64,000 bases of DNA, from the NCBI GenBank assembly GCA_934343805.1, contig CAKRIN010000003.1, forward strand, positions 1-64,000. The letters are read 5' to 3'. The translations under genes were made by a program, and so were the position numbers. This DNA comes from an uncultured Lachnospira sp. (GTDB lineage: Bacteria > Bacillota > Clostridia > Lachnospirales > Lachnospiraceae). Under the pieces are notes generated by a model. That model was given only the letters and a program-made list of their open reading frames with translations. It did not search any database and had not been told where the DNA came from. Each line of letters begins with the position of its first letter. The first letter of the stretch is position 1. This document shows, in pieces, positions 55,373 through 62,923 of the stretch.

Positions 55373-56548
55373 ATGGAAATTGACAGAATAATATGGATTG
55401 TTTTAGACAGCGTTGGAATCGGGGAAGCGAAGGATGCAAAGAAGTTTGGCGATGAAGGTGCAGATACATTGGGACACACTGCCAAAGCTAACGGAGGACT
55501 TAATATTCCTAATATGGTTAAATTGGGGATAGGCGATATTGAAGGTGCACATAACCTTGAAAAATGCAATTCTCCAATTGGGTGTTTTGGAAAGTTATCA
55601 GAGATGTCTGCTGGTAAAGATACGACAATAGGGCATTGGGAGATGGCAGGAATATATTCTCCAGTTCCGTTTCCTGTATATCCTGATGGATTTCCTCAAG
55701 ACATCATAGATGAATTTATCGCAAAGACTGGAGTGCCAGGAATATTGTGTAATAAGCCGGCTTCAGGAACACAGATAATTGCAGAACTTGGTGATGAACA
55801 TGTTGCAACAGGAAAGCCAATAGTATATACGTCGGGAGATTCTGTTTTTCAGATTGCCTGCCATGAGAATGTTGTACCTGTTGAAAAGCTTTATGAAATG
55901 TGTGAAAAGGCAAGGCATATTCTGACTGGTAAAAATGCTGTTGCAAGAGTTATTGCAAGACCTTTTGTCGGAGAGAATGGTGATTATAAGAGAACATCTA
56001 ACAGAAGAGATTTTTCGTTAAAACCAACTGAAGATAATATATTGTGCAGAGTACGTGACAAGGGACTCGATGTAATCGGAATTGGTAAGATTCATGATAT
56101 ATTTGCAGGAGTTGGACTTACTGAGTCTAAGCATACTAATGATAATCAGGACGGAATCGATGTAACACTTGATTATATGAAGCAGGATAATAAAGGGATT
56201 ATATATACTAATCTGGTTGAGTTTGATTCTACATGGGGACACAGAAGAGATTATAAAGGATATGCGAGAGGCTTAGAAGAATTTGATGGCAGACTGCCTG
56301 AAATAATGGATGCAATGAATGATACGGATATGCTTATTATTACGGCTGACCATGGCTGTGATCCAACTTATAAAGGAACAGATCACACAAGAGAATATGT
56401 GCCTTTGTTAGTTTACGGCAAATGCCTGAAACAGGGAGTGAATCTTGAAACAGGTGATACTTATGCTGATATTGCACAGACTTTGGCAGAGATTTTTGGT
56501 ACAGAACCTGTTAAGATTGGAAAAAGTTTTCTTGATAAGATTATGTAG
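55373..56548 (+). CDS. deoB: Phosphopentomutase
   Basis: DeoB interconverts (deoxy)ribose 1- and 5-phosphates in nucleoside salvage. The 391-residue protein is of the alkaline-phosphatase superfamily: [20 protein letters not shown] (metal Asp), [15 protein letters not shown] with the phosphorylated threonine, [20 protein letters not shown] and [20 protein letters not shown] with metal His/Asp. AGGAGG precedes the ATG. The pyrimidine-nucleoside phosphorylase follows by 14 bases, so the two act in sequence. Confidence 0.96.
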   Translation: MEIDRIIWIVLDSVGIGEAKDAKKFGDEGADTLGHTAKANGGLNIPNMVKLGIGDIEGAHNLEKCNSPIGCFGKLSEMSAGKDTTIGHWEMAGIYSPVPFPVYPDGFPQDIIDEFIAKTGVPGILCNKPASGTQIIAELGDEHVATGKPIVYTSGDSVFQIACHENVVPVEKLYEMCEKARHILTGKNAVARVIARPFVGENGDYKRTSNRRDFSLKPTEDNILCRVRDKGLDVIGIGKIHDIFAGVGLTESKHTNDNQDGIDVTLDYMKQDNKGIIYTNLVEFDSTWGHRRDYKGYARGLEEFDGRLPEIMDAMNDTDMLIITADHGCDPTYKGTDHTREYVPLLVYGKCLKQGVNLETGDTYADIAQTLAEIFGTEPVKIGKSFLDKIM

Positions 56549-56562
56549 GAGGTCTGAATACT

Positions 56563-57867
56563 ATGAGAATGGTTGACATTATTGAGAAAAAAAGGGATGG
56601 GGGAAAATTAACTAAAGAAGAAATTGATTTCTTTGTTAATGGATATGTAAAAGGTGAAATACCAGATTATCAGGTCTCTGCGCTACTTATGGCAATATAT
56701 TTTAGAAAAATGGATTATGATGAGACACTTAATCTTACACTGGCAATGGAAAATAGTGGGGACAAGCTTGATTTGTCAGCTATCAATGGAATTAAAGTGG
56801 ACAAACACAGTACAGGTGGTGTAGGAGATAAAACTTCACTTGTTCTTGCACCTATGGTTGCAGCACTTGGAGGTAAAGTCGCAAAGATGAGTGGAAGAGG
56901 ACTTGGACATACAGGAGGAACAATAGATAAGCTTGAAAGTATTCCGGGATTTAATACTTCTTTGTCAGAGGATGCATTTATTAGACAGGTTAATGATATA
57001 GGAATTGCAATAACCGGACAGACCGGTAATCTTGCACCTGCCGATAAGAAGCTGTATGCACTGAGGGATGTTACAGCAACAGTTGAAAATATTTCGCTTA
57101 TTGCAAGCAGTATTATGAGTAAAAAGCTGGCTTCTGGTGCGGATGCGATTGTTCTTGATGTCAAGACCGGAAGTGGCGCATTTATGAAAAATGAGGCTGA
57201 TGCTGTAAGTCTTGCTAAGGAGATGGTTCGTATTGGAAAGGGGGCTGGAAGAAATGTAACAGCACTTATTACTGATATGGATCAGCCGTTAGGATATGCA
57301 GTAGGCAATGCACTTGAAGTTATCGAGGCTATTAATACTCTTAAGGGGAAAGGACCAGAAGATTTAACAGAACTTGTCCTTAATCTTGGAACTTACATGG
57401 TGCTTGCTGCAAGAGATGACCTTGATAAAGAAACTGTAAGGAAAGAATTGGAGAGAGTAATAAGAGACGGAAGCGCGTTGGACAAGATGGCTGAATTCGT
57501 TAAAGCTCAGGGAGGAGACGCTGACGCAGTATATAACGCAGATAAACTTAAAGTTGCAGAAACTGTGACAGAAGTATATGCAGATTGTGATGGCTATGTT
57601 AAGTCAATCCAGTCAGAACTTATTGGAAAAGCATCTATGATTCTTGGAGGAGGAAGGGCAACCAAAGAAGATGTTATTGATTTATCAGTTGGAGTTGTGC
57701 TTTCTAAGAAAATAGGCGACAAAGTCAACAAAGGTGATGTGATAGCAAGAATTTACTGTAATAATGCAGAAAAAACTAAAGAAGCAGAAATAATGATTAA
57801 AGATGCGTATACATTTTCACAGCAGTATGTCGAAAAAAATGTACTTATTAAGGGAATCGTAGGTTAA
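56563..57867 (+). CDS. pdp: Pyrimidine-nucleoside phosphorylase
   Basis: A 434-residue phosphorylase that cleaves uridine or thymidine with phosphate to base and (deoxy)ribose 1-phosphate. The signature is intact: [20 protein letters not shown] then [20 protein letters not shown], with [20 protein letters not shown]. The C-terminal domain follows. AGGAGG (56547-56552) precedes ATG at 56563. Its product feeds DeoB upstream. The kduI promoter begins just after its stop. Confidence 0.94.
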   Translation: MRMVDIIEKKRDGGKLTKEEIDFFVNGYVKGEIPDYQVSALLMAIYFRKMDYDETLNLTLAMENSGDKLDLSAINGIKVDKHSTGGVGDKTSLVLAPMVAALGGKVAKMSGRGLGHTGGTIDKLESIPGFNTSLSEDAFIRQVNDIGIAITGQTGNLAPADKKLYALRDVTATVENISLIASSIMSKKLASGADAIVLDVKTGSGAFMKNEADAVSLAKEMVRIGKGAGRNVTALITDMDQPLGYAVGNALEVIEAINTLKGKGPEDLTELVLNLGTYMVLAARDDLDKETVRKELERVIRDGSALDKMAEFVKAQGGDADAVYNADKLKVAETVTEVYADCDGYVKSIQSELIGKASMILGGGRATKEDVIDLSVGVVLSKKIGDKVNKGDVIARIYCNNAEKTKEAEIMIKDAYTFSQQYVEKNVLIKGIVG

Positions 57868-57870
57868 TAG

Positions 57871-57930
57871 TTGTAAATAAATGGATTTTGTGGTAATATA
57901 GACACCAAACGGGGCTTTGCCCTAGGTTTG
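57871..57930 (+). promoter_or_regulatory. kduI promoter with hairpin at the transcript 5' end
   Basis: TTGTAA (57871-57876) and TAATAT (57894-57899) have a 17-base spacer and a TGG extended -10. From the predicted start site, CAAAC (57906-57910) with GGGGC (57911-57915) pairs with GCCCT (57919-57923) and GTTTG (57926-57930). The hairpin at +1 could stabilise the mRNA or be an operator; no regulator gene is adjacent. Confidence 0.6.
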
Positions 57931-57952
57931 TGAATTGAAAAGGAGAGTTACG

Positions 57953-58795
57953 ATGGAAGTAAGACAGGGTGCTAACGCAAGAGATGTTAAAAGCTATGAT
58001 ACAGAAAGATTGAGAAATGATTTCCTTATTCAGAATCTTTTCCCAGCTGATGATTTCAAGCTCGTTTACAGCCAGATTGATCGTATTATTGTTGGTGGAT
58101 GTATGCCAGTTAATAAGGAACTTACACTTGAGGCAGGTTCTGAGCTTAAGGCAGCATATTTCCTTGAAAGACGTGAGATGGGTATCTTTAATGTAGGTGG
58201 CAATGGTTCAGTTATCGTTGATGGTACTGAGTATAAGTTTAAATATAGAGATGGACTTTATGTTGGTATGGGTTCTAAGGAGATTAAGTTTAAGAGTGAG
58301 GATTCTTCTAAGCCAGCTAAGTTTTATTTTAACTCAACTCCAGCACATAAGACATATCCTACAGTATTCATTGATCCAGAGAAGGATATCAAGGATGAGT
58401 TCAAGCTTCAGCTTGGTTCTGTTGAAGGATGCAACAAGCGTCTTAACAGAAAGTATATTTTACCAGGACAGGTTGAGACTTGTCAGTTAGAGATGGGTAT
58501 CACAACTCTTGAACCAGGAAGTGTATGGAATACAATGCCATGTCATACACATGACAGAAGAATGGAAGTTTACTTCTACTTCGAGATTCCAGAAGAAGAT
58601 ATTGTTGTTCACTACATGGGTGAGCCAACAGAGACTCGTCATATCATCATGAGAAGTGAAGAAGCAGTTATTTCACCAAGCTGGTCAATTCATTCAGCAT
58701 CAGCTACACATGCATATGCATTTATCTGGGGAATGGCTGGAGAAAACCAGGATTTCGATGATATGGACTGGGTAGACATGAAGGATTTAAAGTAA
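57953..58795 (+). CDS. kduI: 5-dehydro-4-deoxy-D-glucuronate isomerase
   Basis: KduI isomerises 4-deoxy-L-threo-5-hexosulose uronate, from unsaturated galacturonides, to 3-deoxy-D-glycero-2,5-hexodiulosonate in pectin breakdown. The 280-residue cupin has zinc ligands at H198, H200 and E205 (CHTHDRRMEVYFYFE) and H247 (WSIHSASATHAY), a spacing equal to E. coli H196/H198/E203/H245. ATG at 57953 is chosen because AAGGAG lies 8 bases upstream. kduD follows after 82 bases. Pectinase and transport genes are not in the window. Confidence 0.96.
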   Translation: MEVRQGANARDVKSYDTERLRNDFLIQNLFPADDFKLVYSQIDRIIVGGCMPVNKELTLEAGSELKAAYFLERREMGIFNVGGNGSVIVDGTEYKFKYRDGLYVGMGSKEIKFKSEDSSKPAKFYFNSTPAHKTYPTVFIDPEKDIKDEFKLQLGSVEGCNKRLNRKYILPGQVETCQLEMGITTLEPGSVWNTMPCHTHDRRMEVYFYFEIPEEDIVVHYMGEPTETRHIIMRSEEAVISPSWSIHSASATHAYAFIWGMAGENQDFDDMDWVDMKDLK

Positions 58796-58877
58796 TCCGT
58801 CAGTACATATTTTACTAAGGAATGTAACCTGTAGAGGGTTTCATTTATAAATTATTATTAGGAAAAGGAGAATTAAA

Positions 58878-59675
58878 ATGTCAGTTAATTTTTCACTTGA
58901 AGGTAAGATTGCATTTGTAACTGGTGCATCATATGGTATCGGCTTCGCTATCGCTAGTGGTATGGCTAAGGCTGGTGCAAAAATCGTTTTCAACGATATT
59001 AAGCAGGAATTAGTAGATAAGGGATTAGCAGCTTATAAGGAAGCTGGTATCGACGCTCACGGATATGTTTGCGACGTTACTAACGAAGAGGCTGTTAATG
59101 CTACTGTAGAAAAGATCACAAAGGAAGTTGGACCAATCGATATCCTCGTAAACAACGCTGGTATCATTAAGAGAATTCCTATGTGCGAGATGACAGCTGC
59201 TGAGTTCAGACAGGTTATCGACGTAGATCTTAACGCACCATTCATCGTATCAAAGGCAGTAATTCCTTCAATGATCGAAAGAGGACATGGTAAGATCATT
59301 AACATCTGCTCAATGATGTCAGAATTAGGCCGTGAGACAGTATCAGCTTACGCTGCTGCTAAGGGTGGTCTTAAGATGCTTACAAGAAATATTTGTTCTG
59401 AGTATGGTAAGTACAATATCCAGTGTAATGGTATTGGACCTGGTTACATCGAGACACCTCAGACAGCTCCATTAAGAGAGAGACAGCCAGATGGATCAAG
59501 ACATCCATTCGACTCATTCATCGTTGCTAAGACTCCAGCAGAGAGATGGTTAAAGCCAGAAGAATTAGCTGGTCCAGCTGTATTCCTTGCTTCAGAAGCA
59601 TCAGATGCAGTTAACGGACACATCCTCTATGTAGATGGTGGTATCCTTGCATACATCGGCAAGCAGCCACAGTAA
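58878..59675 (+). CDS. kduD: 2-dehydro-3-deoxy-D-gluconate 5-dehydrogenase
   Basis: KduD reduces 2,5-diketo-3-deoxygluconate, the KduI product, to 2-keto-3-deoxygluconate. The 265-residue short-chain dehydrogenase has VTGASYGIGFAIASGMAKAG, NNAGI, catalytic serine in ICSMMSELG and the YxxxK pair in SAYAAAKGGLKM, with GPGYIETPQTAPLRERQPDG matching the KduD-type substrate loop. AAAAGGAG precedes the ATG. A strong terminator follows. The next steps (KdgK, KdgA) are encoded elsewhere. Confidence 0.94.
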   Translation: MSVNFSLEGKIAFVTGASYGIGFAIASGMAKAGAKIVFNDIKQELVDKGLAAYKEAGIDAHGYVCDVTNEEAVNATVEKITKEVGPIDILVNNAGIIKRIPMCEMTAAEFRQVIDVDLNAPFIVSKAVIPSMIERGHGKIINICSMMSELGRETVSAYAAAKGGLKMLTRNICSEYGKYNIQCNGIGPGYIETPQTAPLRERQPDGSRHPFDSFIVAKTPAERWLKPEELAGPAVFLASEASDAVNGHILYVDGGILAYIGKQPQ

Positions 59676-59707
59676 TCGCGAACTACAAGCGCAGTGCGCG
59701 AATGAAT

Positions 59708-59750
59708 AAAAAACACAGGAATCAAGCTTGCTTGAATTCCTGTGTTTTTT
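59708..59750. terminator. Terminator after kduD, inside a direct repeat
   Basis: AAAAAACACAGGAATCAAG (59708-59726) pairs with CTTGAATTCCTGTGTTTTTT (59731-59750), almost perfect over 19 bp. The right arm and loop belong to the direct-repeat unit that recurs at 59916. Confidence 0.9.
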
Positions 59751-59816
59751 ATGAATGAGCATAGAGCGCGACAGCGCGTGTGGACTGACCTGCGGTCAGG
59801 ACACTCACTGCGCGAA
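59718..59816. repeat. Direct repeat copy 1
   Basis: Positions 59718-59790 are repeated at 59916-59989 with only one extra T in the second copy; similarity then weakens but continues (TCAGGACAC...CACTGCGCGAA). The unit holds a hairpin right arm and the palindromic GAGCGCGACAGCGCG tract. Confidence 0.9.
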
Positions 59817-59825
59817 CATAGATTA

Positions 59826-59906
59826 GCGGTGCAGATAACAATAAAGGGCTTGAGACAAGTTTACTTGTGCTCAAGTCCTTTTTGTTATCTATAGTACATG
59901 CACCGC
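59826..59906. repeat. 81-base imperfect palindrome between the direct repeats
   Basis: GCGGTGCA (59826-59833) matches TGCACCGC (59899-59906). Inside, AGATAACAA (59833-59841) matches TTGTTATCT (59882-59890), and GCTTGAGACAAG matches CTTGTGCTCAAG nearer the centre. The core with its TTTTT can also serve as a terminator. Confidence 0.8.
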
Positions 59907-59915
59907 GGAGTAGGG

Positions 59916-60017
59916 GGAATCAAGCTTGCTTGAATTCCTGTGTTTTTTTATGAATGAGCATAGAGCGCGACAGCGCGTGTGGACTGACCGCAGGTTAGGA
60001 CACGGCACTGCGCGGAA
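59916..60017. repeat. Direct repeat copy 2
   Basis: Nearly identical to copy 1 over 73 bases, then diverging gradually (TTAGGACACGGCACTGCGCGGA). It lacks the left arm of the terminator hairpin present before copy 1. Confidence 0.9.
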
Positions 60018-60167
60018 GTAATGGGACGCACCCATTATGAACTTATAGGATAGCAATATGAAATAATCCTGTTTAACCTATAAAAACACCACTTGTAATT
60101 ATTACAATCAATGCTAAAATCAAGTGTGAGGAGATAGAGGAAAAATAACGCATGAATGGAGAACACA

Positions 60168-60416
60168 ATGTCATTATTTAAGAGAAATACAATAAAAAAA
60201 GAAATAGAAACATCATTGAATGAAATTCAGATAAATCTTGAGAACAACTATAAGGATCTTGCTATTAAGGCATTCAAAGATTCATCAGAATTAATTGAAA
60301 AGTATCATAACACCGCAGCAATTAATGAAAAAACATACATAAAATATAAGCAGCAGTTGGATGAATTCTCAAAGAGAATGGTTGGGTATAGTCACAGACT
60401 GAATGTAAAGTATTGA
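60168..60416 (+). CDS. Small helical protein of unknown function
   Basis: An 82-residue protein (MSLFKRNTIKKEIETSLNEI onward) rich in Lys, Glu and Ile, predicted all-helical, without signal peptide or membrane segment. No family is recognised. ATG at 60168 is chosen because GGAG lies 6 bases upstream; the earlier ATG at 60156 overlaps that site. It ends about 30 bases before the promoter of the candidate antitoxin RNA and may or may not be related to that locus. Confidence 0.6.
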   Translation: MSLFKRNTIKKEIETSLNEIQINLENNYKDLAIKAFKDSSELIEKYHNTAAINEKTYIKYKQQLDEFSKRMVGYSHRLNVKY

Positions 60417-60444
60417 TGATGGAACTATTTGTAAAAAAGTGGAC

Positions 60445-60473
60445 TTGATTTCCCAAGCCCACCATTGTATAAT
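60445..60473 (+). promoter_or_regulatory. Promoter of the candidate antitoxin RNA
   Basis: TTGATT (60445-60450) and a perfect TATAAT (60468-60473) are 17 bases apart, giving a start near 60480. No open frame lies downstream on this strand before a terminator. Confidence 0.75.
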
Positions 60474-60479
60474 CTAATA

Positions 60480-60576
60480 GGGAAGATAATCGGATGAGGT
60501 ATCCGATATGCCCTCAGTAAATTGAATTAATTAAGAAATAGCATCCAACTTTTCTAGGGCGGGATGCTATTTCTTT
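60480..60576 (+). ncRNA. Candidate antitoxin RNA of a type I toxin-antitoxin locus
   Basis: A predicted 97-base RNA with its own promoter. It contains a hairpin ATCGGAT/ATCCGAT (60488-60506), a single-stranded TGCCCTC (about 60509-60515), and a terminator stem AGAAATAGCATCC with GGATGCTATTTCT (60534-60573) plus T tract. It is antisense to the 3' end of the toxin message, overlapping the last codons. Its TGCCCTC repeats the sequence by which the toxin mRNA hides its own ribosome site, so pairing with AGAGGG is possible. The assignment is an inference from organisation. Confidence 0.6.
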
Positions 60577-60650
60577 TTATTATGTATGTCTATATAAGAC
60601 AGAGCCGTAAATATAACAAGCAATAAAGTCAGAACTTCCATTGTGTTCAT
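60567..60650 (-). CDS. Candidate type I toxin, holin-like 27-residue peptide
   Basis: On the minus strand an ATG at 60650 opens a 27-residue peptide: MNTMEVLTLLLVIFTALSYI ending DIHNKKK. One hydrophobic helix followed by a polar, lysine-rich tail is the pattern of holin-like/TxpA-type toxins that damage the membrane. AGAGGGTGAT lies just upstream as ribosome site; an ATG two codons earlier overlaps it. That site pairs with GCCCTCT in the leader (60659-60664 with 60675-60680), so translation would be blocked until refolding, a common type I toxin feature. The stop codon lies in a stem shared with the opposing RNA's terminator. Confidence 0.65.
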   Translation of the reverse strand: MNTMEVLTLLLVIFTALSYIDIHNKKK

Positions 60651-60656
60651 GGGCAT

Positions 60657-60727
60657 CACCCTCTTTCTGAAACTAGAGGGCACATTAAATATTCGGGAAA
60701 TCACATCCTGCATCCTTTTCAATTATA
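60657..60727 (-). promoter_or_regulatory. Toxin leader: -10 box and ribosome-site-sequestering hairpin
   Basis: TATAAT on the minus strand (60727-60722) places a start near 60714; no convincing -35 is seen. The leader then forms a 6-bp hairpin (60675-60680 with 60659-60664, loop of 10) that covers AGAGGG. Confidence 0.55.
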
Positions 60728-60930
60728 CAGCTGATAGTATATCATAGATATTAAAAATATTCAAATGGAAATTATTTAAAAATAAATATAAATATATAAA
60801 TAATAAAATAATGAGCAACAAATTGTACATTTTATTATGCAATTAAAATTTATGCAATTTTCCATTGAAACTTAAGTGTTTATAATATATTTTTATAATA
60901 ATCAAGTTGTTTTATTATATTTAATAGACT

Positions 60931-60960
60931 TGAGATAGATTGAGATAGATTGAGATAGAG
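60931..60960 (+). repeat. 10-base tandem repeat upstream of the lipoprotein gene
   Basis: TGAGATAGAT occurs three times in a row (third copy ends in G), ending 16 bases before the lipoprotein start codon. It is in the untranslated leader. Confidence 0.85.
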
Positions 60961-60976
60961 ATACGAGGGTAAGGAT

Positions 60977-61835
60977 ATGATTAGAAAAAATTTATTTAAA
61001 ACTATAACTATTTTAATGTTATGTGCAGTTGTTTTTGCCGGATGTGGCAAAAAGAAGAATGCGGCTGTAGATACAAGTATTACATCTACTGAGAGTGAAA
61101 GTACGACAGAAACCAAGAGAGTTGCTGCAGATCAGGAGCAGGTAACAGTTTCCGTTAGGGATGCTGATGGCAACACCTTAGAGGTTGCAGGGGTTGTGGA
61201 AACTAAAGAAAATGGCGAGAAGGTTGTTATTGTAACTGACAGTGATGGCAATAAGAAAGAGATAAGCGCAGATAACTTTTCTCAGGAATCATCAGTTGTG
61301 ACAATTACTAACGAAGAAGTATCAGAAGAAATTTCATCTTCTGCTACGCCAGAGGACTCAAAAGAAGATAATAAAAAAGATGAGGAAATACTACCTACTA
61401 TAATTGCGGAAAACACAACTGGTAATTCGATTCAAGCTGCACATGAACACAACTGGAATCCGGTTTACAAAACAATCCATCATGATGCTGTTACAGAGAA
61501 TGAGCAGACATGGGTAGTTGATAAGCCCGCATGGGAAGAGCAGGAATTCACCTATGTTGATGTTTGTTTGATATGTGAAAAGGGTGAGTGTGATTTTTGC
61601 AAAAAAATGGATTAAATCAGGTGGAATATGCAACATATGATGAAATGAGTGAACATAGGTTTTATTGTATGGAGCATGGCGGTAAGTGCAATAATTCTCA
61701 GACTAGAAAAAAATTACCGGTACCATACACCACGATGAAGAGGGTCACTACGAAACAAGTACTGTTACAAAACGGGAAGCTTATGATGAACAGGTAATAG
61801 ACCATTACGAATGTGAATGTGGAGCAACAAAGTAG
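60977..61835 (+). pseudogene. Cys/His-rich lipoprotein gene split by two frameshifts
   Basis: The first frame (60977-61615, 212 residues) encodes a lipoprotein with lipobox VFAGC (C23), a Ser/Thr/Glu linker, and a C-terminal module with TIHHDAVTENEQTWVVDKPA and VDVCLIC. After the A7 run at 61601-61607 the protein continues in the -1 frame (NQVEYATYDEMSEHRFYCME); after a second A7 run at 61707-61713 it continues again in -1 with TIHHDEEGHYETSTVTKREA and HYECECGATK, stopping at 61833-61835. The third segment is a homologous copy of the first module, proving that the pieces belonged together. Either the gene is broken, the sequence has two missing A's, or slippage joins the frames. Function unknown, perhaps metal-binding at the surface. 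Confidence 0.8.
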
Positions 61836-61854
61836 AAAATAAAGGAGACAAGCT

Positions 61855-62119
61855 GAAGAAGTTTTTGGAAAGCCAGTGATGATAGGCTGTTCTTTATATC
61901 AGTACCTTACGGATTACGATTTGGCTTTTCCAGTATCTACTACATTGGGAAATGACAGGATATCTGCTTATACTCTTTCAGAAGGTTGCACATCCATATG
62001 TAAAGGAATATGTAGCCAGTTATAAGACAGGCAGTGTTAATGTTAAGGATTTTCTTGATCATGGAGAAGAATTTGCAATTGGGGCAGATGAAAGTAAGGA
62101 GCAGGCGGTTATTCGTTAA
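61855..62119 (+). pseudogene. Decayed fragment of an unidentified gene
   Basis: Two coding-like pieces in different frames follow one another: VFGKPVMIGCSLYQYLTDYD with LAFPVSTTLGNDRISAYTLS (from 61855), then HPYVKEYVASYKTGSVNVKD with FLDHGEEFAIGADESKEQAV, ending in TAA at 62117-62119. The switch is near 61980-61990. No start codon with a ribosome site fits. The family is not recognised. Confidence 0.45.
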
Positions 62120-62733
62120 TCCACAACCCTGACAGTACTAATCACAGGCTGTTTACTCTTATCAGTAATTACGCCATTCTGGTTAGTGTCTGTGCAGTCT
62201 TTACATATCTTATCGACAATATCCATTCCGCTTGTGACAGTACCGAAAGCTGCATACTGTCCGTCAAGGCTTGGAGTATCTTTCTGCATAATGAAAAACT
62301 GGGAACTTGCAGAATTATTAGCAGAAGAGCGAGCCATAGATATAGTGCCTCTTACATGGCTTATATTATTTTCAACGCCATTCGACTTGAATTCACCCTT
62401 GATTTTTTCAGAAGAGCCACCAGTTCCGTCACCATTAGGGTCACCACCCTGAATCATAAATCTGTCAATTACACGATGGAAAGTAAGTCCGTTGTAAAAT
62501 CCTGAATTAGCAAGATTAATAAAATTAGTAACAGTAATTGGGGCAGTATCTGCATCAAGTTCTACCTCAATCGTTCCATAATTGCTGACTTCAATGGCAA
62601 TATGATGTTTTCCGGATAACAAATTTCCGTTATCAGCAGATGACGCATTATCAGAGCTTTTTTTGCCACAGGCAGTTATACTGAACAAAAGACATAACAA
62701 AAGAATGCTTAATAACAAATGTTTTCTCTTCAT
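62116..62733 (-). CDS. Cyclophilin-type peptidyl-prolyl isomerase lipoprotein
   Basis: A 205-residue lipoprotein: signal peptide ending in the lipobox ITAC (C22), a short Ser/Asn linker, and a cyclophilin domain with NFINLANSGFYNGLTFHRVI, DRFMIQGGDPNGDGTGG, SARSS-like MARSSANNSASSQFFIM and FGTVTSGMDIVDKI. The FHRV and SQFFI residues support isomerase activity. It should act on exported proteins at the outer membrane face. AAAGGAATATTTTAAA precedes the ATG. It is monocistronic. Confidence 0.93.
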   Translation of the reverse strand: MKRKHLLLSILLLCLLFSITACGKKSSDNASSADNGNLLSGKHHIAIEVSNYGTIEVELDADTAPITVTNFINLANSGFYNGLTFHRVIDRFMIQGGDPNGDGTGGSSEKIKGEFKSNGVENNISHVRGTISMARSSANNSASSQFFIMQKDTPSLDGQYAAFGTVTSGMDIVDKICKDCTDTNQNGVITDKSKQPVISTVRVVD

Positions 62734-62923
62734 TTTAAAATATTCCTTTCTAGAATTAATAGATACAGTATATCATTATCAGTCTTTTTGTTAAACACAT
62801 AAATGAGCATATAAATACTCAAAATGAATAAAATATATATAAATATAAATTTGACTATCAAAATTTCTGTGCTTGTGGTACAATTATCAAAGATTTCACA
62901 ATATATGAGGGGAGATTAATTTA

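Larger units (their letters stand above)
59676..60155. other. 480-base non-coding repeat block
   Basis: No gene is supported in this spacer. It contains two direct repeats of about 100 bases, an 81-base palindrome between them, and several GC-rich GCGCG tracts (TAGAGCGCGACAGCGCG) unlike the local base composition. It ends before the small gene at 60168. Confidence 0.75.

Noticed and set aside
59826..60017. CRISPR array behind kduD
   Set aside because: There are only two repeat copies, about 100 bases each, with a palindromic and not spacer-like interval; no cas gene is present.
61598..61715. Programmed -1 frameshifting at A7
   Set aside because: At the first site the zero-frame reading is TGC AAA AAA ATG, not the canonical X XXY YYZ phase, and no downstream pseudoknot was evident. 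Indels or sequencing undercalls are simpler, though slippage is not excluded.
61597..61797. 66-codon frame downstream of the lipoprotein gene as an independent gene
   Set aside because: It begins at an unsupported TTG inside the A7 tract and continues the lipoprotein in the -1 frame; it is the middle piece of one broken gene.
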